NCBI GenBank assembly: GCA_020091685.1
Contig: CM034603.1
Span: 38,668,447-38,732,446 of the forward strand
Reading direction: 5' to 3'
DNA length: 64,000 nucleotides
DNA from: Lutjanus erythropterus
Lineage: Eukaryota; Chordata; Actinopteri; Lutjaniformes; Lutjanidae
The notes under the pieces are model-generated. The model had not been told where the DNA came from. It ran no database searches and was given only the letters and a program-made list of their open reading frames with translations. Both the position numbers and the translations under genes were made by a program. Below are positions 12,641 through 24,800 of this stretch, one piece after another. Within the stretch, counting starts at the first letter, position 1. Every line of letters begins with the position of its first letter.

Positions 12641-14000
12641 ATGTGACTTTTCAGACCTTTGACTGGAACAGAGGTGTGATAACTTCATTTTTCTGCTTGC
12701 AGGTGAACAGAGGTTATAAGATCAGTTCCTACAGATGTGGCATTATGAACATCATGTGATCTATACTGTGAATGAAAACAGCAGGTATTCACAGGCTGTT
12801 TGTAACCTTCTGGTGTCCAGTAGCAGAATCCCAAAGACAACAGAAAGGTGCAAAGGTCTGGAAAGGAATTAAAGGTTTTGTACTTTCTGTCACGATAAAT
12901 TGTTTGTGGATGAATATCATGTTTTGTTTCAATGGATAAATTTAACTGTTGTTGAGTATAAAAGGAGGAGCTTGCCAAAATATTTGCAGACAGATAAATC
13001 GAGGGTAGCAAGTAAATTAGGTGCTTTTTTGAGCAACATCCTGCCTTTATCTAAATGAGCTTGTTTGTGATATAGATCTATTTTGTTGTTTATCAGTAAA
13101 TTGTTGCTTTGCTTTATGATTTTACTCCACACTGTGATGTGTGGTCCAGAGTAATAAAATAAAACTAAACTGAACAAAAACCTTTGTTCCCAATAAAACA
13201 ACCTGTCCTTATCACAGATACATGCAGCCTGACCTATATTCATTCAGCCAATATTAAGATGTCTGTTGCTGCAAAAACCTCATATTTCTATAATATCAGC
13301 TGTCTGTGAGGTAAATAGTAAATTAAAATTTTTGTTTGAAAGAATTTCAACAGTCCAGACAGCTGCTGAACTTTCTACAAATCTAGCATGAAAAGAGATA
13401 AAAGTTTTCACAACAGGAAGTGAAAGCACGATTTTCCGTACACAGCGTCAGTAGTGTGACGCAGTACATTTGATTTATGTTTTTACAACAACAATCATCA
13501 CTGATGAATATTGAACCTGCACTTAACCTGCAGTCATTTAACAGAAATGAATCATTGGTGCTGAGGAACCGAGACTGACTGAAGTCTAAGAAAACTGCAT
13601 TTAGAACTACAAGGTAACTTCTGCTTTAATTAATTTTGTTATAAGTTGTGACAACTTGTGTGCATAATTATAACATAATTTCTGTGTTGGACCCCAGGAA
13701 GAGTAGCTGACGTCATGATGTTAGCTAATGAACTAATCATGTAATCAACATAAATACATTTTACTAAGAATTAATAGAGCTCAGTTTATTTCTGAATATA
13801 TCCTCACAAATAAAAATATCTTTACAAATTAAGGAAACATTTAAAGCTTAAAGGAAAAATTGTCATTATCATATCAAGCAGAACATCAGTCAATACAAGT
13901 ATATACAGTTTCACATGGCAGTATAACATAATATAACAGTCTGGTTTCTATCACTGGTCACAGTTTAACTGAAAATATGTGGAATATACATCATATACAT

Positions 14001-14519
14001 CAATCATTCCCAAACACTGGGATCAGGACCCATAGGTGGGTCACAGGAGATTTAATTTGGGTCCCCAAATAAATAAAAAAATATTTATTTATTAGAATTT
14101 CTGAAAATTTAATATTTATATCTGCTGTGCATTTTCTTTTATAAAACATTTAAAATGGATATATTGTTTTAATGATGAGAAGAAAAAACTATTCTGTCTA
14201 AAATTCTGCCTAAATGCACTTTTTTTTGTCTCATTTAAGTTAAGAGGAAGAGGAAATAAAAACAATGAGATAATTTGTTGACTCAGCCTAAATTAATTTA
14301 TTTCTCATTTATTAAGTTTTAATGTATATATATTTTTGATAAAGCATCAAGATAATGTAGTATGATGCGGAAATATTAATAAAAATTGTCAACAAAGTTC
14401 ATTTATGCACTGAACATGAACAATGAAGAATTTATTGAGAAGGCTTTCTGTGACTTGGGTCGTGACGGTTTGTCATTTTTAAAAAGTGGGTCCCGAGGAA
14501 AAAGGTTTGGGAAACAGTG
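14001..14519. mobile_element. non-autonomous hAT-type element
   Basis: The left end ATTCCCAAACACTGGG and the right end GGTTTGGGAAACAGTG are imperfect inverted repeats of about 16 bases. Inside them lie GGTGGGTCACAGGAG and AAAAAGTGGGTCCCGAGG, as in hAT/Charlie-like non-autonomous elements. The flanking octamers ATATACAT (13993-14000) and CTAGACAT (14520-14527) agree at 6 of 8 positions, consistent with an aged 8-bp target duplication. No transposase frame. A related left end occurs at 26815-26885. Confidence 0.65.
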
Positions 14520-14921
14520 CTAGACATTATATACATATATAAAATACTATAAGTTAGACTTAAGAAAAATTTGACCAAATTAAGACATTTAAAATGGATG
14601 CTAAATGTAATAGTGAGAAGGCAACAGTTGACCTACAAAACCTTGACATGTTCAGACACATCAGGGCTGCAGCCTGTGCAAAGACTACAGCATATTTAGG
14701 TAAATATATAGATTAATTAATGGCAAATCTGAAAGACTAAACATCAGTCTGTTACAAAAACTGAAAGCAACTGAACAGGTGAAGTTTGTAATCTGGAGGT
14801 AACAGGATGAAGGAAATTTTTATCTTTCTGTGGCATCAGGTGGTGATAACAGAATGTTAACCAGGTGAGTGTTTTCATCACCAGCTCATCACTTCTCTCT
14901 GGAACTGTTTGGTGATTTAAA

Positions 14922-17900
14922 ATGTTCCACCGGCTCATCTGTCTGATCTGGCTGCTCCTCATGGCTGCCTGTCCAGCTCAGAGCACAGCAGAGTCCACAG
15001 GTGATTCCACAGGTGAGTCCACAGGTGCAATGACACTAGGTCAACCTCTATAGTTTTCAGAAACAGTAATATTTAAAGGATTGTGTGAACTGTGATCAGG
15101 TGGAGAAACAAGCAGAAATTCAGAAGTTTGAAACTACAGACTAAACAGCAACAGTTTTAGCTAATGACAACAGCAAGAGGCATTAGATTTAGTTCTTAAA
15201 ATTCCAGTAAGTTAGCCACCTAAAATTTATTTCACTGACAGGAGTATTAACTAAAATTTACAACTAACTAGTTAAGTTTGTTGAATTCAGATTTCCCCCC
15301 AGCTACCTGAAATTTACTCCTACAGAGGAAAAACTTATTTTCATTTAATTTACTTGTTAAGGACAAAAAATATATATATCAACATTTCTGTGAATATGGC
15401 AGCGTTAGCCAACAGGTTAATTATTTACTGTAGCTGATTAAATTGGCTATCTGACATGAGATTTATGGCCACAATATTAGCAAATGTTAGTTACATGAGA
15501 ACACTGTAATGTTAGCTAATGCTAGCTATTTGCCATATAATAATTATCTTTGTATTTACATCACATATGTCCTCAGGGTCAGTAGCCACCAGCTGTGAGG
15601 CCTGTCACAGCCTTGCTCGATGTCACACCTCCCTCCATGACAACACAGTGGAGACTGTGGACGTGTCCTGCCGCTGTTTGGACGGTGCAGTGGGAGATGG
15701 CTTCGCCTGCTACAACAAAACCACCTGCAACGACAACTGCTGTGGCAGAGGCTACAGCTGGTCCCTGCTGCAGGGCTGCGTGGACATTGATGAATGTTCG
15801 CTGCCCCACTCTCCCTGTAGTCCTCGCCAGTTCTGTGAAAACACCCCAGGCTCCTTCAGCTGCCTGGTCACATCTGACCTACAACCTCCCACCGCTGCCA
15901 GAACCAAACCCCGTTCAGTGACATTTGCCTGCGGGGACACGCAGTGCCCCTTCGGTCAGGACTGCCTCCAGGTGAACGGCACATCTCGCTGCACTGACCC
16001 ATGTCAGCATTACACTCCATTAGAGGACGCCTGGCGAGCCACAGACTTCAGGGCAGAGCCAGAGTCGGTGACCTGCGACAGCCGGACAGATTGGCAGGGT
16101 TGGTACCGTCTGTTCATTGGTAACAGCAGTGTTCAGATGCCAGAGAGGTGCATCGAGCGTCACATGTGTGGGACCGATGCTCCGCTGTGGCTGCGGACTC
16201 CCCATCCGCTCCACTCTGAGGGCATCATACAGGCGGAGGTGTGTGGCAGCTGGGAGACAGGCTGCTGCCAGTTTAAGTCCAACCCCATCCATGTGAAAGC
16301 CTGTCCAAGAAACTACTATGTCTACAAGTTTGTAAGCCCAACTATGTGTCGGCTAGCTTACTGTGCAGGTAAGCAACACATATTTCTTATATAGAATTAC
16401 TCTGTGTCGAGTTTCTAACAGGATCACTTAAACATTTGATGAAATCTTTTTATTTTTATTTTTAAGATGGATATCAGGAGTTCAGGACCTGTTCAGCCTT
16501 GTTTCTTTCACTTTAGACTGACAGAGTTTGATTCATTATTTGTGCCAAGAGACAATCATAAAGACCAGTTTAGACCTTTGATTCCATCAAATTCTCTAGT
16601 GGACTTTCTTGTTTTGTGCTCCTCCTCAGATGTCAACACCAGGGTGTGTAGCACCTGTGCTGAGGGTCAGACCTGTGTGAGCAATGATAAGATCAACTGG
16701 CGGTGTGAAAGTCAGGGTGAGTGACCATGAAACATATATATCAATATTCTCTAATCCGGAGTAGGGATTGGAAAACATGACATCTACAGATTTCAGGTCA
16801 ATGAGGTTCCAAGAGGTCCCAAAGAAGTTCCTGAAGTGGCCCTCTGTGGCTCATCGTGCCAACTTGAACAACATCTACCCACAGGTTGTAGAGTCAACAT
16901 TGGGTCTCTAAGTGGTTCTACAGGTTGTAGGGTTATGGAGGTCACAGAGATCCTTCAGGGCAGAATGTTGGCCAATTTTCAACCGGTACACAAATTAACA
17001 GATGCTACTGTATCACAGATCAGTTTCATCCAGTTTTCACTACTGCAGATAAATTCTGATAAATTCAGTGTTTAAAATATGAAAAAAAACAAAAAACGTC
17101 CCACTTATAGGAAACATTCCTGTCTTCTTGACTGTCCCTCTAGGAACAAGCTGTTCACTGTCACTCTGTTTCATTGTTTTCATGTTTAGCTCTCAAATCT
17201 CGTCTGAGGCTGGTAAATGGTAACACACGGTGCTCTGGTAGAGTGGAGATCCTTCATAACAACCAGTGGGGAACAGTTTGTGATGATGCCTGGGATATTA
17301 ATGATGCCCAGGTGGTCTGCAGACAGCTGGGATGTGGCCTCGCTCAGTCAGCAACTTCTTCAGCCAGCTTTGGACAGGGCAGCGGACAGATCTGGTTGGA
17401 TGATGTTGCCTGTACAGGCAGTGAATCAGTGTTATCAGAATGTAGACATCTGGGGTTTGGCACTCATAACTGTGGACATCAAGAAGATGCTGGTGTCGTC
17501 TGTTCAGGTTAGTGACATTTATTTGAAGATAAACTGAATTTTTAGCCTCACTAATGGTGTAGCGTGAAATCCACCTGTTGATGACAACAAAACGCAGCCT
17601 GTTGAAATCTTCCTACCCACAATGCCATGTTCCTGTGTGTTACCACGTGTTTCAGGTGATCTTGGTGGCTTCCTGGAGCCGGAGCTGGTGTGTGGACATG
17701 ACAACTTGCGTCTGACTGTCCAGAAGAGACTGCTGGAGGAGCGAGGGCTGAACGCCTCCTCTGCTCACCTGATCGACCCGCGCTGCCACCAGCAGGTCAA
17801 CCAACAGGGGGCAGTGTCATACCTGGTGGAGCGAAGGAAAGGTGTCTGTGGAAACGTGGTGGAGGTGAGTTTGGTTTGATAACAGCAGATAAACAAGCTC

Positions 17901-20900
17901 TGAACACATATTATCAGCTTGTAAAGTAACATCTTAGCGTGCCTGGAGCACCTCCCTAGGGAGGCCACCAGGTGGCATCCTTATGAGATGCCCGAACCAC
18001 CACAACTGGCTCCTTTCTACACAAAGGAGCAGCGGCTCTACTCCGAGTCCCTCATGGATGATCGACCTTCTCACCTTGTCTCTAGGGGAGATGCCAGCCA
18101 CCCTCCTGAGAAAACCCATTTCAGTGTCCACAGTCTCATTCTGTTGGTCATGACCCCTTCATGACCACAGGTGAGAGTAGGAACGAAGACTGACCGGTAG
18201 ATTGAGAACTTTGCCTCATTTGGCTAATTACTGATCACAGACCTTATATAAGACAATAAGAAATACTACACAAGAAAGATCAGATTACTGTCCTGTATGT
18301 TTGGACAATAGAAACGTTCCACAGTACAAACACGGTACTAACTTTCCTCAGATCACTGATGTAATGACTGAGAGAAGGAAGCAAAGAGCAGCTCCCACTG
18401 CTGGAAGTAACCACAACCACTCATACTACTGCTGGTGTCAAAAATTAACACTGTGAGCATGTTAGCCTGCTAATGTTAGCATTTAGCTGAAGTACAGCCT
18501 GTGATACCATGACTACAGATGTTTTATTGTGTCACACGACAAAAAAAAAGTCACAACACTGAACTCATCATCTGGTCTTTTGTTGCAGACAAACGGCACT
18601 CACATTACGTACTCCAACATCGTGTTTGTGTACCCCTCCGGTCCAACCAATGTCTCTCTCTCCATCCCGATGAGCATACCTTTCTCTTGCATCTTCCCGC
18701 TGGATGACATCACCAGCCTTGACGCCGCCATCCAATACCAGAGGCTGTGAGTCCACATGCTGTTTAAATCCAATTCCATGTTTTTAACCAGTCAGATAAC
18801 TGGCACATCAGAGCTGTTGCTATGGTTGCTATGGTTACATGGCAACAGCAACAGCTCTACAATTTTCCAAATAGCAGGAAACTTAAATCCCTAAATTTTC
18901 AATTCAAAGGTGATTTACTCCTTAAAAGCCCTTCAATAATGCAGATAATTATAAAAATACCTTAATATATAACATATATTACACAAAGTAGCATAGGTTC
19001 CTAAGTCATTACTAATGTGTAAATTAATGGACATAAGCAGAAAAAATAAAATTTTAGTTTTTATTTTGAAAAGTGTAGTTTTAGTTGACTGGACAGTTTT
19101 TACAGGTAACATAACCTAACTGTCTCTCTGTCATCAGAAGGGGAGCTGTTGGCATGGTGCGTTCAGGGGAACCCACCAGAGCGTCGATGACTCTCTACAA
19201 GAGGGCGGACTACAGCGAGCCGTTCCCCGCTGGCCCAGTCAGCCTGCCACTCGGCTCTGCCCTGCACGTCGGTGTCTCCGTGGAGAACTACGACAACAAC
19301 GGCTTCGTCCTCCTGCTGGAAAACTGCTACCTCACAAAGTCCCCCAGAGCTGACGACCCTGTCAAACACTTTCTGATCCAGAACAGGTGACGAGTCAGTC
19401 CAGACAATTAAAACAGTTTCACTGTTACTCTGTTTGATGGACAAAGAAACTGCTGCAACGATTAATCGATTAATGAAAATGAATGATTAACTGACCCTGC
19501 CTAAGTCCCACCCTTTCTGTCTCTGAACTACAATAACAGCTGAGCAAGCTTGTAACCTTGGTCAACTTTGTCCGTCTTGTTTCCTGTACGTAGATCTGCT
19601 CTTTGTTTGATTCATCTGTGTTGAAAGGAAAACACGTTTTAAAGATGGTCCAAAGACGTTGCTGGAGGACCTGGAAAAGACAGATATAATCACATCTTTA
19701 GTTTGTTAATAGCAAAATCCTAGCTAACGAGCTAGCTAATGATCTTGATAGATAAGCTGGTTAAGTAGCTAGCACTTTGCTAACAAGCATCATCATCCTT
19801 CTTGTCAACATGAGGGCAGATTTTCCCAATAAAAGCAGCTCTGCGATTGGTTCTCTCCTCCAGGTGTCCAGTGGACCGTCGTCATGTGATGGTGGACGAG
19901 AGCGGCGTGTCGCAGCAAGCTCGTTTTTCGGCGCTGCTCTTCCTGTTCCACGGGACCTATGAGGACGTTTATCTGCACTGCAGGATCAGCCTGTGTGACC
20001 AGGACAGCGCCCCCTGCCGCCCTGTGAGTGAACTGCAGCTGGTTCTGGTCTACACTCAGGTTCTTCAAAGGGTTCTATAGGTTACAGGGAATCTTGTCGG
20101 GGGTAGGGGGGCTTACAGAACTTCTTCAAGGAACCTCCTCCTGACATCTAGAGCTGAGGAGAATCCCATAAGAATAAGGTTCCTTTTGGAACATCTGGAA
20201 CCCCTTATTAACCCATATAACCTTTATAATAAGTAATGGAACCCCTTATGAACTTCTAGAACCTCTGGAATCATTTTAAGAGCTTATGGGCTCCCGTAAA
20301 AATCTCTCAAACCTTTAGAATATTTTTAAGAACCTGTGGGGCCCTTTATGAACTGCAAGAACTTGAATATGAATGCATGGGAGCCACCAATAAACCTCTA
20401 GAACCTCTACACCCTTTTATGAAAATGTCGGATCCCTTTAATGACTTCTAGAACTTCTTAAAAGGCTCTTGAAAACTTCCTCCTGACATCTAGGTGTGTT
20501 AGGAATCTAACAGGTCCTTATGGGATTCTCCTAGGTCCTCAAGTAGACACTAGATGTTATGGTGAGGTTCCCATGAGCTTTTGTAGTGTATTGTATTGGT
20601 TATTATTCAGGTTCTAGAGTTTACTAAATAGTCCCAGATGTTCATAAAAAGATTACTAAAGTGATAGTTCACACAAAAATTACATTAAATTCAGTATCTC
20701 CTTCCCCCTGTGCTGATGTGACGATGGGTGAAGATCTCCAGTTCACAAAACACTCCTGGAGCTTCAGCGGAAAGTTCTGGAGGTTCTTCAGAGGTTCCAA
20801 CCATGTCTTTAAAAAAGTTAGGAGGTTATAGAATAGTTTTATGGTTCTCAGTGGGGTTCTACATTCTCCAATGAGGTTCTACAGGTCTTTAAAAAGGTTT

Positions 20901-21225
20901 TAGCAGTACTTAAGTGAGTCAGAGGTTTCAGAGGTCTGAAAAGAACCTCAGGGATCTTTAATCGGTCTTTATTTTTATATCATGTCTGCGTTTAATACAT
21001 GTGTTGATAAATATTCTATATCTAGAAATTTTAAAATAAAGTTTGTTTTCTCTTTAGAACTGTTCCAGACGTCGGGCTCGGTTCGCCGCCTCACCCAATC
21101 AGCTTCCTGTCATGGTTGGACCAATCAACTGTGAGTATTTCCTTCCCTTTAATGACATCACAGCTGACAGACAATCATCAGACTCTTTGTCCACCATGTT
21201 GGTTTTTGTGTCTTCAGGGTTCTGA
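14922..21225 (+). CDS. secreted uromodulin-like protein (EGF-like, D8C, SRCR and ZP domains)
   Basis: Ten exons: 14922-15012, 15577-16368, 16630-16716, 17190-17507, 17656-17864, 18589-18746, 19138-19386, 19864-20023, 21058-21130, 21218-21225; together 714 codons plus stop in one frame. Order: signal peptide (hydrophobic [12 protein letters not shown], residues 1-18), an EGF-like pair including DIDECS near residue 102, a D8C domain at about 190-300 ([11 protein letters not shown] near its end), a short Cys-rich link, one SRCR domain at about 328-428 with eight cysteines ([20 protein letters not shown]), then a ZP module from about 437 ([13 protein letters not shown]) to the end. SRRRAR after the ZP module is a likely furin-type site, followed by the VMVGPI hydrophobic patch. 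D8C plus ZP is typical of uromodulin/GP2 proteins; the added SRCR recalls DMBT1. Probably a secreted, polymer-forming mucosal protein. The last exon codes only two residues and no membrane anchor follows, so the 3' end is less sure. Confidence 0.85.
17934..18145 (-). mobile_element. non-LTR retrotransposon fragment (C-terminal end of reverse transcriptase ORF)
   Basis: Inside an intron of the uromodulin-like gene, antisense to it, an open frame reads [36 protein letters not shown] and [12 protein letters not shown]. This is the familiar C-terminal tail of fish LINE polyproteins. Only about 200 bases remain. Confidence 0.75.
19445..19500 (+). mobile_element. fragment of the hAT-type MITE family
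   Basis: The sequence CTGCTGCAACGATTAATCGATTAATG resembles the left end of the element at 32590-32865. It lies in the intron after exon 19138-19386. Only the end is present. Confidence 0.45.
20060..20960 (+). repeat. degenerate tandem repeat in intron of the uromodulin-like gene
   Basis: The intron 20024-21057 is largely variants of GAACCTCTGGAAC, CCCTTATGAACTTCTAGAACC and GGTTCT words, on both strands. Units are too diverged to give a clean period by eye. No coding content. Confidence 0.6.
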
Positions 21226-24200
21226 GGAGCTGAGACATCCTGCTGGGAATCAAACCTGCAGCTCTTCAAACTTAAGTTTCATCTGTGAAATCCTGATTAT
21301 TATTTCACTTTGTTCCACAGGAAAAAAAACAGTTTGTAGTTTGCTGTAGTTTATTTTTTTTCAGAATTACTGAATCACACACAGACATATAGAAAATATG
21401 AAACAATATGAAGAATATTTGATTGATTTGTGATGATTAAACAGTAATAAAGAGGAAACTGAATAACATCACTGATGTTTTTCTTTACTTTCTACCTGAG
21501 ACAGAGAGAAGACAGGAGGCAGGAGACAGGCATATGGAATGTGTTATAGCATTATTAGGGATGGATCTACAATACAAGTTACCCTGTGTGTTTTAAGGAT
21601 AAGAAATTTTTGTATTTGTTTTGTAAGTGTGGGAATTCACATTTAAGAGAAGAGTTGTTGAACTAACAGAAGAAATAACTGGTTATAGATAAGAGGACAT
21701 ATAAAGTAGGAGAATTTAGAAATTAAAATTTATTTGTGGACGCAACAAACATTTTCTGTTCTGGGGAAACATTTCAGCAGCTAATTATTAAATTTAGGGT
21801 GAGGATCTTTCAACATCCTTGATTTTAACAATCATTGAAGAACTCTTTCTTCTGAATAGAACCCTTAGTCTTACAAAGAACATTAGATGAACCCTTTCTT
21901 TAACAAAGGGTTCTGCGAGAGCGGATTGTTCAGAGAGAACCCTTTTAGGAACCCTCATTTCTAAGAGTGATACTGTCACTTCCACTTGTCCTGACTCTAC
22001 AGTGTCTCCTCCCCCCTGCTCTCCCCCTCCCTGACTCATCTGGTTGCCATGGTGACCTCCCCTCCCCGTCACAATGCCTCCATCGGAGCGTCTCAGTGAA
22101 ACCTGAGCAGGCGTGGCGGCTCGTGGTCACCTGAGCCGAGCGGCTGCTGAATGTTTGATGGAGGCTGTCAGAGATCCTCTCTGCCGCAGTCGGACCACCA
22201 ACACCTGCACAGGTAGAGGACAGGTAAACGACAACAGGCAGAGGACAGACAGAGGACAGGAAGACGCTCCGTCAGGACGCTCTGAAGCTTTGACAGGCAG
22301 GTACTGGTCTTTAACTTTAACTTTCAGACTTAATTTTATTTACAGTTTTCTAACCTGTGTGACATCATCATGTGTCTCACCTCTGTCCAATGACAAATGG
22401 TATTGACGTCACGGTGGATATCTGAAGTTTTCTGTCAGGTTTGAAGGATTTTATTGTTCCAAAATACTTTGAACACTTTAGTTTAACTTGAAACTTTAGT
22501 TCATATAAAAATATAAAAATCATCCAACAGATACGAGGTTTTGGCAGGATGGAGAATGTTTCCATCTTTGGACTGTTTGTTTGTTTGTTTCTTTCTTTCT
22601 TTCTTTCTTTCTTTCTTGGTTGTTTTGATGTAAATATTGTTCATGTCAACATTCAGAAGACACATTTGTCCCCTTTGTGTCGTCATGAGAAGTTAAATAA
22701 AGTTCTGTGTGTTTGAACAGAACGTCAGATCAGCTGCTGGGTCGGTTCTTCATATTCTTCCGTACAGGGAAACTAAAAGAATGAAGAGTCATCACATCAC
22801 TATAGAACGTTCTGTGTTCTGCTTGGTGTTGGTTCTATTGAGGTGTGTGGGAGGGGCTCAGTAGAACTCAACAACACACTGACTGTTTATTTGTTTATTT
22901 GTTTATTTGCTGTTTGTTTCCAAACATCATGACTGACACTGAATCTTTAAGCTTCAGTAGAACCAACAGTAAAGTCTACAGCAGAGAACGTTCTGTAATG
23001 ACCCTCCCCTTCTTTAGTTTCCTTGTCAGTGATAGAACTGTTCTCCATGTTCTTCATTGTCTTTTACATTATTTATTTTGTCTTATTACATTTTAACCTG
23101 ATTTTTGTCATGTTGTCTTTGTGTCTTTTTTCTTGTTGTGTCTTTTCAGCTGTTTTTCATCTTGTTACATATTTTACGTTACGTTTTTTGTCTAAATACA
23201 GTTTTTATGTTGTCTTTTGTCATGTTGTCTTCTTCATATTGTTCTATCTTTCCCTCCTTTTGTGTCCTGTTAGGTCTTTTGTGGGGTTTTTTGTCTTCTG
23301 ACATCTTTTTGGTCTTGTTCTGTCTTTTCCATTATTTTTTATGTTGTTACATCTCTTACATCGTTCTCGTCTCGACCCGTCTGTCCTGTGTGATGTCCTC
23401 TGATGGATCCTCCAGTCAATCTCTTATTCTAATGTCTCTCATGTCTTACTGTTTCATCCATTTAGTTTAAAATCAATCTTGATGTTTGAAGGCAGTGCAC
23501 AATGATGCAAAATATCAATAATCAATAATTCACCTCAAAGTCATTAAAACGAAAGTAATAAGCCTGTTTTGAGGAGAAGGAATAGAAAGTACAATATTTG
23601 TGCTCAAATGTAGAAAAATAGATACTCAAGTAAAATACAGATACGTGAAAACTCTACTGAAGGATTTATACTTAGTTACTTCTCACAGATTCTGGGAACC
23701 CAGTATCTTTTTACAGACACGCCCACTTTATAAGGTTTCAGTAAATGTCTGTTCTAAAAAAAAGATTCTGTTTTCATCTGTGATTATATTCGTCTCCATG
23801 GTAACCGTTTCACTGCAGTGAGACACTGCAGTAGGTGCTTCACCATCTGTTCACTGTGTGTTTATGTGACACATTCTCATGTTTATGAATTCCAGAAGTC
23901 GTGTGTATGATCAGTGTTCAGTAAATAATTATACAATAAACTGTCACATTAATTAATTTGAATTTGTTTATTGTTTAAATGACCAACTAGATAAATAAAT
24001 AAATAAATAAATAATGGATGATGAAATAATGTATTAAATGTCATTATGAAAAAAAATGACAAAAACAGAAACAAATGATGGAAATAAATATGAAACATTT
24101 ATTGAATTAAATGAGTCTTTAAACCTCGTTATGTTTTTATTCAGCTTCCTGCTGTCGTGTTCATCAGGTTTGTCTCAGTCTGTGTGTCGCCCCCTGGTGG

Positions 24201-24278
24201 ACAGTTGGGACTATGTGTCCCTGTGTGCCCAGAGTAGTGACTGACAGGTGTCTACCTGTGACAGGTGATGGTGTCAGG
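21226..24278. other. intergenic region uromodulin-like gene / dnajc5b
   Basis: No host coding exon is recognised. A GC-richer patch at about 22000-22220, with C-rich CTCCCCCTCC stretches and a possible donor CACAGGTAGAGG at about 22205-22216, could be the promoter and 5'-untranslated exon of dnajc5b, but this is only inferred from composition and position. A (TTTC)n run lies at 22588-22617 and a dispersed repeat at 23350-23690. A short (AAAT)n run lies near 23990-24013. Confidence 0.45.
23350..23690 (+). repeat. dispersed repeat A, copy 1
   Basis: Shares about 300 bases with 31012-31330 at high identity, for example CCCGTCTGTCCTGTGTGATG, TCCTCTGATGGATCCTCCAG, CACAATGATGCAAAATA and AATAATTCACCTCAAAGTCA in the same order. 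The right part (AAAATAGATACTCAAGTAAAA) is a phrase common in fish non-coding DNA. No ends or target duplication identified. Confidence 0.75.
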
Positions 24279-24762
24279 ATGTCTGACGGGAGGCAGCGAA
24301 CTTTGTCCACCTCTGGAGAGTCTCTGTATCAGGTCCTGGGTCTGGAGAAAGGCTGTAGCCATGACGACATCAAGAAGTCCTACAGGTAAGACACAGCCCC
24401 GCCCACTCACCTGTACCAGATGATCAGTCAGCTGACGGTGTGTCTGTTAACAAGCTTGTTCCTGAGCTCTCCACTGCAGGAAGTGACTGTGTATGTTACT
24501 GTGGTGACAGGAAGCTGGCGTTGCGGTACCACCCCGATAAGAACCCAGACAACCCGGAGGCGGCGGAGAAGTTTAAGGAGCTGAACGGCGCCCACTCTGT
24601 CCTGTCCGACCTGACCAAGAGGAACATCTACGACTCGTACGGCTCGCTGGGACTCTACGTCGCTCAGCAGTTCGGAGAGGACAATGTCAACACCTACTTC
24701 ATGCTGTCCACCTGGTGGGCCAAGGTGGGTGGAGCTTACACTGCCTCTGTGTGTGTGTGTGT

Positions 24763-24800
<38 letters not shown>

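Larger units (their letters stand above)
11870..14921. other. intergenic region slc4a1 / uromodulin-like gene
   Basis: No host gene is recognised. The stretch contains (AAT)n runs near 11930-11985, a partial copy of a hAT-type element joined to a second repeat (11996-12275), a LINE ORF1-like fragment (12371-12640) and a non-autonomous hAT-type element (14001-14519). The rest is AT-rich and unassigned. Confidence 0.6.

Noticed and set aside
12685..13243. Two overlapping minus-strand frames of about 105 codons
   Set aside because: AT-rich, no motif, no splice or promoter context.
23023..23470. Overlapping + strand frames rich in Phe, Leu, Cys and Val
   Set aside because: T-rich sequence lacking stops, partly within dispersed repeat A; no family match.
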